Origin: CAZDYP01 sp964509505
GTDB lineage: Bacteria > Chloroflexota > Anaerolineae > JACRMK01
Direction of reading: 5' to 3'
Length of the DNA stretch: 59,514 nt
Assembly: GCA_964509505.1 (NCBI GenBank)
Contig: CAZDYP010000007.1
Location: 1 to 59,514 of the forward strand
Part shown: in pieces, positions 8,241 through 14,988 of the stretch
Layout: every line of letters begins with the position of its first letter
Numbering within the stretch: the stretch's first letter is position 1
Translations under genes and position numbers: made by a program
Notes under the pieces: generated by a model
What the model was told of the DNA's origin: nothing
The model's input: the letters and a program-made list of their open reading frames with translations, nothing else
Database searches by the model: none

Positions 8241-9305
8241 TTAATCATCTCCTTGCATAGCTGAGAGCTGTGTTTGTAGTTCGTCAAATTTAGCCCAATA
8301 CTCTCCAGAAGCATAGTGCTTCATCTTTTTCAGATAGCGCGAAGAGTTTACGTCCTCGCCGTATTTGCCCTGAAGGATGCACATAAAAAGTTCGCCAAAC
8401 CCTCGCTTTTCCCTAGCATCAATTTCTGTGTTTCCGATTGAAACGTCTATTTGTAACAGCATTGCCTTGAACGTCTCAATGGAGCCTCGCTCATCGTCCC
8501 TGTCTTCAAATCGCCAACCATCGCTTTCTAAATTTGACTGCCACCCAGCGTTTTTTGCCAAGGTACGGATGAAATGGACGATGACGTGTTGGCGATGTTG
8601 TGTTTCAAGTTGCAGATAAACCTGTTGCCATACCAGCTGAACATTTGTCAGATTGTTCGATTCGCCTGGTTTGTACCGATTGAGCAAATCATGGCACAGA
8701 GCAGGCAATTGGTCTTGACTACTGATTGAGTCCACAAATTTTTTCACATTGTCAGGTTGAATATCATCAGAGAAACCTTCAACAAATGCCAAAAGCGTCT
8801 CTGGGTCGAGCTGCAAGGCAAAATTGGAAACAGGGTATTGGAGGTAATAATCTACTGCCTTCGTCAAACACTCAATCACTTCTTGGGCAGTAGCAGCGAT
8901 GCGCCACTCACCATGAGCCAAGGCGTTGCGACGATTGCGGAATTTGTCGAGCCAGTCAAATATGGATTGGTTTTGTAACTGCAATAGCCCCATTTTTCTA
9001 CAGGTCTCAACCAATTGCGCATCTGGTATCTCTTCAAGGGTTTTGTCTTCGTCTTTACCATGATTATGCCTAAAAAATTCCTCACCTACATAGCGGATTA
9101 CCATGCGAAAATAACAACTGATCGCGCACCAGATGGTCGTCATGGCAGCGTTATATCCTCCCCCAAGGTAGCAGTGCCATGCCTCTTCCAAAAAAGGCGG
9201 CATATCATCTTGTGCGCCTCTCTTTACAGTTTCGACAAACCGACTTTCGTCGGCGAATGTTCGGTATGGAATGCTCGGACTTGTAGAGAAGGGATCAGTT
9301 GCCAT
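8241..9305 (-). CDS. HEPN-motif protein inside the type III-D effector operon
   Basis: The protein has 354 residues and I recognise no full-length family. Residues 35-160 are helical, with EAWHCYLGGGYNAAMTTIW and then FRNRRNALAHGEW. The latter contains R126-x4-H131, the R-x4-6-H signature of HEPN ribonucleases, with N127 after the Arg as is common. Residues about 165-354 are helical, acidic and unassigned. There is no CARF domain and no membrane segment. The gene sits between the small subunits and cas7. It could be an RNase effector recruited to the complex, a toxin-like accessory, or a structural subunit with a HEPN fold. DUF4145-like HEPN proteins are the nearest type I can name. Confidence 0.6.
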   Translation of the reverse strand: MATDPFSTSPSIPYRTFADESRFVETVKRGAQDDMPPFLEEAWHCYLGGGYNAAMTTIWCAISCYFRMVIRYVGEEFFRHNHGKDEDKTLEEIPDAQLVETCRKMGLLQLQNQSIFDWLDKFRNRRNALAHGEWRIAATAQEVIECLTKAVDYYLQYPVSNFALQLDPETLLAFVEGFSDDIQPDNVKKFVDSISSQDQLPALCHDLLNRYKPGESNNLTNVQLVWQQVYLQLETQHRQHVIVHFIRTLAKNAGWQSNLESDGWRFEDRDDERGSIETFKAMLLQIDVSIGNTEIDAREKRGFGELFMCILQGKYGEDVNSSRYLKKMKHYASGEYWAKFDELQTQLSAMQGDD

Positions 9306-9322
9306 GTATGCCTCGCAGAAAA

Positions 9323-9811
9323 CTACTTCTCCAGAATGTGTGAAAGCATCAAGCTATGCGCGTTGAAGTGTTGTACCCACTCGCGCACCAACAGCATGTG
9401 AATCTCATTCAAAGCAGCCTTGAGTTCGCGTGCGGGCGCGTTCTTGGGCGGCACGGGCAAGCTCACTGCATTCGCCAATGTCCATGCCTCTGTCTGCAAA
9501 TCTTCCAAGGCTTTCCCGACATCATCCCAATAGGTCTTGACATCATCGCGCCCGGCTTGCTCGGCTTTTTTGCCCTGATGCTGAGTGAACTTTCTAACTT
9601 CCTGAAAGTCGGATACCGCTTGCACGATGTTGTGCAAGCCTGATAGTTGCGCGTTGCCGATGCGCCGTCCCAACACGTTGCGGTGTTGCTCGGCAAGCGC
9701 GGCGGCGGGCTTTTGCGCGTGGTCGCTCCAGCGCGCTAACTGCCGTCGCAATTTCAACTGCTGGCGCAATTTCAACTGCTGCTCAATCGTCTCGTGCGTC
9801 GCGTCAGTCAT
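9323..9811 (-). CDS. Cas11/Csm2-like small subunit, second copy
   Basis: The protein has 162 residues, all-helical and charged. The core (IGNAQLSGLHNIVQAVSDFQE, then WDDVGKALEDLQTEA) and the C-terminal IHMLLVREWVQHFNAHSLML align with the preceding gene's KLKTSQIRNLENLA, ALEGLRAQA and IHLALCREYARHLAAHFFYL. The two are therefore tandem paralogues. Small subunits line the belly of type III complexes and contact target RNA. The ATG at 9811 overlaps the upstream gene by 8 bp. The N-terminus has a short duplicated RQQLKLR-type helix. Family membership is inferred from the paralogue and context. Confidence 0.65.
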   Translation of the reverse strand: MTDATHETIEQQLKLRQQLKLRRQLARWSDHAQKPAAALAEQHRNVLGRRIGNAQLSGLHNIVQAVSDFQEVRKFTQHQGKKAEQAGRDDVKTYWDDVGKALEDLQTEAWTLANAVSLPVPPKNAPARELKAALNEIHMLLVREWVQHFNAHSLMLSHILEK

Positions 9812-10304
9812 CTGACTCCTCCTTGTCGCGCCGCAGGTAGAAGAAATGCGCGGCGAGATGGCGCGCATACTCACGGCATAACGCCAGATGAATACGGCGC
9901 ACGAGATCTGTGTCGTTCATGTCCTTCAAATCGCCGGGCAAGTTTTTTTCGATTTGCGTCGCTTGAGCGCGTAGCCCCTCCAAGGCCTTCACCACCTCTT
10001 GCCCCAGATTGTTCTGCGCCCAACGCTGGCTATGTGTGTCGCGCCCAATCAGTTTTTTAAGTAGGTCCGTGATGTCGGAGATTTTATCAGTGGAGTAAGC
10101 CAAATTTTCCAAATTGCGAATCTGGCTGGTTTTCAGTTTTGTCATCGCCAACTTTTCAGCCAATTGCTGAACGGGTGTGGGCCGTGGCTCGCTATCTTCA
10201 TCCCATTGCACAGCGAGTGCGTCACTCACACGCGCCATCTCTGCCTGCAAATGGGTTCGTAAGAGAAATTGTCTGCGCTCATCGGAAGTGATTGTTTGGC
10301 TCAT
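9804..10304 (-). CDS. Cas11/Csm2-like small subunit, first copy
   Basis: The protein has 166 residues. The LKTSQIRNLENLAYSTDKI helix resembles the T-S-Q/K-I/L-R-N helix of Csm2, the type III-A/D small subunit. The rest is helical and ends IHLALCREYARHLAAHFFYL. It overlaps the csx10 stop by 4 nt (ATGA) and the next small-subunit gene by 8 nt. It probably forms part of the inner filament beside the Cas7 backbone. Confidence 0.72.
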   Translation of the reverse strand: MSQTITSDERRQFLLRTHLQAEMARVSDALAVQWDEDSEPRPTPVQQLAEKLAMTKLKTSQIRNLENLAYSTDKISDITDLLKKLIGRDTHSQRWAQNNLGQEVVKALEGLRAQATQIEKNLPGDLKDMNDTDLVRRIHLALCREYARHLAAHFFYLRRDKEESDD

Positions 10305-11521
10305 GCTACGCCTCCTTTCAAAGTTTGTGAAACGAAGTGATAATGAAATGGGTCGCAGACGGCAACCTGTCCGAACCCTTCACTGCGACGCGCGCCAACG
10401 CCGTTGGCAGCGATTGCCTCCAGTCGTTTCAGGGTTGGTTCTGGATCAACACCTAGCGGTAGTCGGAATAACAGCACGGAGCCGCGCTCCAAGACCCAGC
10501 AATCCGACTTGGGCATCTCCTGCGCGGCGTTCCAGCCGGGCACGACTTCCGCGCTTAACACCACGCGGCAACGTTCAACATCGGCAGGCAAGCCCAAATG
10601 CGTGGGTTGAATGTCGCCGAGCACGGGTTGCCCTTCTTCATCCTGCAAGGCTAAATGGCTTTGCAAGGTTAATGAGAAGTACTGGCCTTGTGGCACACGA
10701 CCAACCTTTTGCCAAAGTTGGCTCGCCGTCTCGTTAAGCGCAGCGAAGCGCTCACGCACAGATGCGGCTTCGCTGCGAGGTGTGCCCCAAGTTTCGACGC
10801 GCAACTGCCCCAAGCCTCGGCTGCGCCCGTAACCAACTGCCAATTCCTGATGGTGCGGCGCAAGTTCCAAAAGATTCGCGCGCAACGACAAATCATCGGG
10901 CAAGCGCACGGCACCGCGAAAAAACTTCGCTTCACCGCGTTCGTGGGCGCTGCTCTCTTCGATGACTTCATGTGAGAACAGCATCGCCGGTGCTGCCGTT
11001 CGAGTTTTGCGACGAACCGCCGTGTTCGCCATCATGCGGCGCGTGACCTTGAGCCTTTCTGGTTGCTCAACGGATGTGTAATAGCCGAGTGACTCGACCC
11101 GGCTACGCTTGCCATGACAGTGAGGGCAGTGATACCAAAAATCAAGCCCACTCAAGTTAGGTTCAGACCATTCGCGCAAGAGTTCTAGCAACAACAGCTG
11201 GTCAGTCAGGCTTTCGGCGAAGTGATCTTCAAAGAAGCGTTTGCAGGTCGCCGCTGTGGCAGGCCACAAATGCGTCAAGTCATTGCCTTGTCCCTTCGAC
11301 GGGAAGCAATCTGAGTAACGCACCTCTTCTGATAAAAACAGCCGTTTGAAGAGTTCCTCATTAGCGCGTTCGGCTTTGCCGCTGAGATACAAGTCCGCTA
11401 GCGCGCCGCGAATCGCACTGCCAGCAATGTAATCCAGGGTTGGGGCAAACTGTTCACTGGAGCGTCGCTGGTGCAAAGCGAGCGGCGAGATCACTTTTAA
11501 GGTCAGCATTTCGATGCTCAT
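10301..11521 (-). CDS. csx10: Type III-D Cas5-group RAMP protein Csx10
   Basis: The protein has 406 residues starting MSIEMLTLKVISPLAL. The pattern YIAGSAIRGALADLYL, the zinc-type CPHCHGKR, the region around FFRGAVRLP, the GYGRSRGLGQLRV loop and the late NGVGARRSEGFGQVAV loop fits Csx10, the Cas5-like subunit that caps the crRNA 5' handle next to Cas10. I chose the ATG at 11521 because it overlaps the upstream cas7 stop (ATGA) and has GGGAGG 7 nt upstream. Csx10 is diagnostic for subtype III-D. Confidence 0.9.
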   Translation of the reverse strand: MSIEMLTLKVISPLALHQRRSSEQFAPTLDYIAGSAIRGALADLYLSGKAERANEELFKRLFLSEEVRYSDCFPSKGQGNDLTHLWPATAATCKRFFEDHFAESLTDQLLLLELLREWSEPNLSGLDFWYHCPHCHGKRSRVESLGYYTSVEQPERLKVTRRMMANTAVRRKTRTAAPAMLFSHEVIEESSAHERGEAKFFRGAVRLPDDLSLRANLLELAPHHQELAVGYGRSRGLGQLRVETWGTPRSEAASVRERFAALNETASQLWQKVGRVPQGQYFSLTLQSHLALQDEEGQPVLGDIQPTHLGLPADVERCRVVLSAEVVPGWNAAQEMPKSDCWVLERGSVLLFRLPLGVDPEPTLKRLEAIAANGVGARRSEGFGQVAVCDPFHYHFVSQTLKGGVA

Positions 11522-12261
11522 CGTTGCGCCTCCCAATCATCCTTGTATAAGACCAGCGCCTCAACATTGGCTAACTGATTTGACACTGAGACTTCGCGCC
11601 CATCTACCCTGATCTTTTCGGGCAGTTCCATTGTGCATTCACCCGCTCCGCGTGTCGTGTTGCCACCGAAAGCGTTGATCAATTTGAGACCCGCTAAGAG
11701 CAAGATCAATTCATGGTAGATGTCAGGCTCATTGGCTATGCTACAGGGCGTTAGACATAAGCGGCCTGTCAAGGCCGGTTGGGCGACAAAGGTGAGGCTC
11801 TCCAACGTCTGTTCGCTAGTGAAAAGTCGCGCCTCAGATGCCATACCCCGCTTGCGACTCAGTTGAACTTGCGTGTGTGTGGTCGTCTGTCGCAACGGGC
11901 TTGCGCTCGTGGTAGGGCGTAGGGCAGTCAGCCATTCTTTGTTCAACGTCGCCGCATGCCAGCGCAACGGCGCGGGGAGCGACGGCGCGCCAAACATACG
12001 GCAGACGATACACGAGTCTTTGTGCTTCGCCATGGTTTGCGGATGGGGTGACGTGCAATCACCCAAGTCGTGCAGTCGCGCCAACAGCGCGGACGCCTCA
12101 CGCGCTTTGCCTTTCAGTGCGCTACCCGGCACATAGACCAACCCATCGGAGCTGCGCGCTACGGTGCGGTCAAGCAACCCGAGCGCGAAGCCGGTGCCGA
12201 TCTGCACGGGGCCGCGCGCATGAATGGTCAAAGTGGGTAACTCAATCTTGGCTAGGGGCAT
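11518..12261 (-). CDS. Cas7/Csm3-like RAMP subunit next to Cas10
   Basis: The protein has 247 residues starting MPLAKIELPTLTIHARGPV. It shows VQIGTGFALGLLDRTVARS with a well-aligned candidate catalytic Asp, YVPGSALKGKARE, CIVCRMFGA and FGGNTTRGAGECTME. It matches short Csm3-type proteins. Its start, after AGGAGAAG, lies 20 bp inside the end of cas10, so the two are coupled. A frame 43 codons longer would read deep into cas10 and is not credible. Confidence 0.87.
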   Translation of the reverse strand: MPLAKIELPTLTIHARGPVQIGTGFALGLLDRTVARSSDGLVYVPGSALKGKAREASALLARLHDLGDCTSPHPQTMAKHKDSCIVCRMFGAPSLPAPLRWHAATLNKEWLTALRPTTSASPLRQTTTHTQVQLSRKRGMASEARLFTSEQTLESLTFVAQPALTGRLCLTPCSIANEPDIYHELILLLAGLKLINAFGGNTTRGAGECTMELPEKIRVDGREVSVSNQLANVEALVLYKDDWEAQR

Positions 12262-13744
12262 GGGTCTTCTCCTGTGAGCTATTCGGAACGAATCGGTAGA
12301 TTTCCACGAGATCACCGAAAGCAGTGACATATTCTCGTTGGGCTGCCGCATTGTACTGACCGCGCCATGGAGGCAAGGTGTTTTCCGCACTAAAAGCTTG
12401 ATGAAATTTTTCCATCAATTCGCTATGATCTTTCTTAGCTCGGCCTGCCACTTTGCGCCAACGATAAACAGCCTCGCCTAGCGAGTGGAATAAGCCCTCG
12501 TAGAGAAAATTCAACTGGCTACTTGGGAAACGCGCTTGCTTGAACTGCTGTGCGTGCGCCCACAACTTTTCAGCATCACGAACCAGGTAGGGTCTCTCCG
12601 TCAAGTGCGCGCGCAAATTTGTATGCGGGAATGCAAACGTCTGCTCGCTCAGCGCCTTCTGACGCAAATCCTTCAAGTCATTGCTGCCTGCTGCGGTGAC
12701 CACCATGAAATCCAACGCGCTTTGCTGATAACTGTTCTCAGCACAACATTGTTTCGCACGCTTCAACAACTGTCGCGCGAGGCGATGAAACGCGACGATA
12801 GGGAAAGACGTGTGGGCAATGACCACACCGACGCCAAGCGTGAGCCGTTCTATATCAGGCACCCCGACGCGCCGCAAGATGTCGGGCGATTCGGCATCAA
12901 AACGCTTTGCGACCTCCAGCGCAACGGGCAAAGCCATATCACCCGTCGTCACCGCCATCACATCATCGCCGCCCATAAGCAACGTGTCATAAGTTTGCTT
13001 GCTCTCACGGCGGTTATGCTTTTGCAGCGTTTCCTTGACGATCTTCTTGATGAGTTTGTCCAAATCCAGAGAAAACATCTGATATTGCGCTGTGCTCTCA
13101 AGGCCATGTAGAGAGTCGCCCATGTTGTTTCCGTCCACGAAGATGAAGCCGACGTAATCAGGCGGACGTGATTTCTCGCCTACTTTTCCTAAATCTTTCG
13201 GACGCTCAGGATGCTGGCGGCGATCTTCGTCGAACACCTTGCGTTTCTGCTGGCACGATAGACAAATGGCCTGACCGTCTCTCTCGACGCTCGCAGGCAA
13301 ACAACCGCAGGCGGCGCATGGTTGCACGTATGATTCAAGCGCAGACCAGCGACGATTGGCTTTTTCATCTTTCCTTTCTCGCAGGCGCAACGCTGCGATT
13401 TCCATACGATGACCGAATCCTTGCTCGCGCGTTGCGGGAGACAGCGGAATGCTCACACCTGTAATAGAACCTATCACCGTTTCGCGACGATAAGTTTCTT
13501 CAACAAGGGTGATGATGGAGTTTGCTTCAGGTTCCGATGGGGCGATGACTGCACTTGACCCGCCCGCAGCATACACTAGCTCGGCGGATGGAGAAGCAGA
13601 AGTAATGAGCTGTTTCATCTCATTTTCATCATTCAGTTTTTCGAGTAGCAGGCTTGCGCCACGTACTTCTCGCAATTTGTCAGTCGCAAAGACGTAGTCT
13701 TTGATACGGTCTGTATCAAAAGAGACCAGATATTCTTGAGACAT
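12242..13744 (-). CDS. cas10: Type III-D Cas10 with GGDD cyclase and no HD domain
   Basis: The protein has 500 residues. The first palm-like region starts right at the N-terminus (residues 10-34, ending GASLLL). There is therefore no room for the N-terminal HD nuclease found in many Cas10s. A zinc finger is C143/C146...C161/C164. The palm core has IFVDGNNMGD (201-210) and LLMGGDDVMAV with GGDD at 258-261. The helical domain 4 follows. The intact GGDD predicts cyclic oligoadenylate synthesis when target RNA binds. Interference must therefore come from Cas7 RNA cutting and cOA effectors. A GGAGG site precedes the ATG. Confidence 0.96.
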   Translation of the reverse strand: MSQEYLVSFDTDRIKDYVFATDKLREVRGASLLLEKLNDENEMKQLITSASPSAELVYAAGGSSAVIAPSEPEANSIITLVEETYRRETVIGSITGVSIPLSPATREQGFGHRMEIAALRLRERKDEKANRRWSALESYVQPCAACGCLPASVERDGQAICLSCQQKRKVFDEDRRQHPERPKDLGKVGEKSRPPDYVGFIFVDGNNMGDSLHGLESTAQYQMFSLDLDKLIKKIVKETLQKHNRRESKQTYDTLLMGGDDVMAVTTGDMALPVALEVAKRFDAESPDILRRVGVPDIERLTLGVGVVIAHTSFPIVAFHRLARQLLKRAKQCCAENSYQQSALDFMVVTAAGSNDLKDLRQKALSEQTFAFPHTNLRAHLTERPYLVRDAEKLWAHAQQFKQARFPSSQLNFLYEGLFHSLGEAVYRWRKVAGRAKKDHSELMEKFHQAFSAENTLPPWRGQYNAAAQREYVTAFGDLVEIYRFVPNSSQEKTHAPSQD

Positions 13745-13814
13745 GATTCCTCCATCAAGTCAGTTATTGCAAACTCATACAAATATTATCAGAACTGCTT
13801 ACAATCGCGCATGA

Positions 13815-13850
13815 GCATCTCTACCCATGCCCCATAGGCATTTCTACCCA
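13815..13850. promoter_or_regulatory. Candidate operator: 13-bp direct repeat upstream of cas10
   Basis: GCATCTCTACCCA (13815-13827) and GCATTTCTACCCA (13838-13850) are direct repeats 23 bp apart, about two helical turns. They sit between the CARF-HTH gene and cas10. The second overlaps the CARF-HTH stop codon. This is a plausible binding site for that regulator, but its function is inferred only from position and spacing. Confidence 0.4.
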
Positions 13851-14722
13851 CGTGCGCTGCCATACAGTGTGTAATACACCTTCAACTCGGAAATCAACAC
13901 GTAGCGGTCCACGCCCACGTCGTCACGGTAGCCCAAGAACGCGCGGAACTTGTCGTAAATTTTGTTGAGTTGATTCGAGACGGTCTTCTCTTTTTTGCCC
14001 AGCCGTCGCGCAATCGCCTTGCTGTCCATGCCCTCCACCACCAATGCGACGACGGCGCGCTCGGCTGTGGTCAACTGGCGCTCGACGAACTCGGCTTTGT
14101 GCTGCGCGTCCGCGATGAGTCGTTGCTGTTTCTGTTGGTGAATCGCATCCCACGCATCATCCAGTAACGCCAGCGGCGTGAGCGCGGGCGAGACCTGACT
14201 CCAACGCAAAACGGGAATCGGCAGCAACTCAACCTTATCTTGCGGGCGGACGCGCATGATTTGCGCGTCGCCGGGCCGCCAGCCTTCGGTGAGCAGATAC
14301 CAGACGCGATCGTCGTCATCGCACAGCAGTTGCGCGACGAGCATGGCATAGAGACTCATCGGTTTGCGCCCGCCGGCGAGGCAGAGGTGAACCATGCGGC
14401 GAGCGCGTTTATGGGTAAGGACTTCGTGATAGAGGCACTGCAGGAGAGTATGGGTGTCCGCTTCGGAAACAATATCGGTAATCACAGCTTGGTCTCGCAA
14501 GACGGGCAACAAGCGAAGCGGCGCAACCCATTCAGACGGATAGCGCTGCCAATGCTCCTGTAAACGTTGCAATGCGGTTTGAATGGCAGTCGCTGCGGTG
14601 TGAAGGACGACCACCTCACTGAGGCGGTACCCTTTGGCGCGCAATAGGTCATAAGCCAAGGTGACAACTTGTGGCTCAGTGCCCAATGTCGCAATCAGGA
14701 TTTGTGAATGAGAGGGAAGCAT
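13844..14722 (-). CDS. CARF / ring-nuclease-like domain fused to a LuxR-type HTH
   Basis: The protein has 292 residues. The N-terminal half is a Rossmann-like CARF domain of the NE0113 type (often named ring nuclease Csm6): ILIATLGTEPQVVT (8-21) and LAGGRKPMSLYAM (about 114-126). The C-terminal segment, about 217-262, reads LTTAERAVVALVVEGM, DSKAIARRLGKKEKTVSNQL, which is a LuxR/GerE-like helix-turn-helix. It should bind cyclic oligoadenylate and DNA, and may also degrade the ligand. It is the first gene of the cas operon, with its own strong promoter and a leader ORF upstream, which fits a sensor-regulator of the locus. Catalysis in the CARF part is not proven. Confidence 0.85.
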   Translation of the reverse strand: MLPSHSQILIATLGTEPQVVTLAYDLLRAKGYRLSEVVVLHTAATAIQTALQRLQEHWQRYPSEWVAPLRLLPVLRDQAVITDIVSEADTHTLLQCLYHEVLTHKRARRMVHLCLAGGRKPMSLYAMLVAQLLCDDDDRVWYLLTEGWRPGDAQIMRVRPQDKVELLPIPVLRWSQVSPALTPLALLDDAWDAIHQQKQQRLIADAQHKAEFVERQLTTAERAVVALVVEGMDSKAIARRLGKKEKTVSNQLNKIYDKFRAFLGYRDDVGVDRYVLISELKVYYTLYGSARG

Positions 14723-14740
14723 AAAGGCGCTGGATACCTT

Positions 14741-14824
14741 TCACTCGACCATAAATAAAAAAACGAACGCCCGCCTTGCGCTTGGCAAGCCGTTTGTCCG
14801 CTTCTCGAATGTGCCTGTCTCCAT
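14741..14824 (-). CDS. Candidate 27-codon leader peptide upstream of the CARF-HTH gene
   Basis: The ATG at 14824 lies 8 nt after GGAGG. The frame runs 27 codons to TGA at 14741: METGTFEKRTNGLP followed by a short basic and then hydrophobic tail (RRAFVFLFMVE). It ends 18 nt before the CARF-HTH ATG. The stop-proximal half overlaps the descending arm of the long-range hairpin and its T-run. A translated leader that controls folding of that hairpin is possible. I do not recognise the peptide. Confidence 0.4.
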   Translation of the reverse strand: METGTFEKRTNGLPSARRAFVFLFMVE

Positions 14825-14867
14825 GCTACGCGCCTCCGCTGCTATCCCAATGCCTTTGGGCGTTCGT
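14763..14867 (-). ncRNA. Structured leader or small RNA with terminator-like end
   Basis: On the minus strand ACGAACGCCC (14858-14867) can pair with GGGCGTTCGT (14763-14772), which is followed by seven T residues. Together with the promoter at 14890-14919 this outlines an RNA of about 125 nt ending like a rho-independent terminator. It could be a separate small RNA or an attenuator for the CARF-HTH gene. It lacks the conserved core of 4.5S/SRP RNA. Confidence 0.4.
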
Positions 14868-14889
14868 GCAATCATTTCAGCAACGCGAC

Positions 14890-14919
14890 CATTTTAGTTG
14901 AATTGATTTATCGCTGTCA
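14890..14919 (-). promoter_or_regulatory. Sigma70-type promoter for the cas operon head
   Basis: On the minus strand TTGACA (14914-14919) is separated by 18 bp from TAAAAT (14890-14895). The -35 is a perfect consensus. Transcription would start near 14883 and run into the leader RNA and the CARF-HTH gene. Confidence 0.65.
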
Positions 14920-14988
14920 ATCCCTCTCGCGTTGTCATGCTATAATCACTTCACGCTTCACATTTCGCGTTTCACGAAAGAGCCTGCC

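Noticed and set aside
14763..14867. SRP (4.5S) RNA
   Set aside because: The size and hairpin shape fit, but the conserved GGAA-loop and AGCAG core of SRP RNA is absent.
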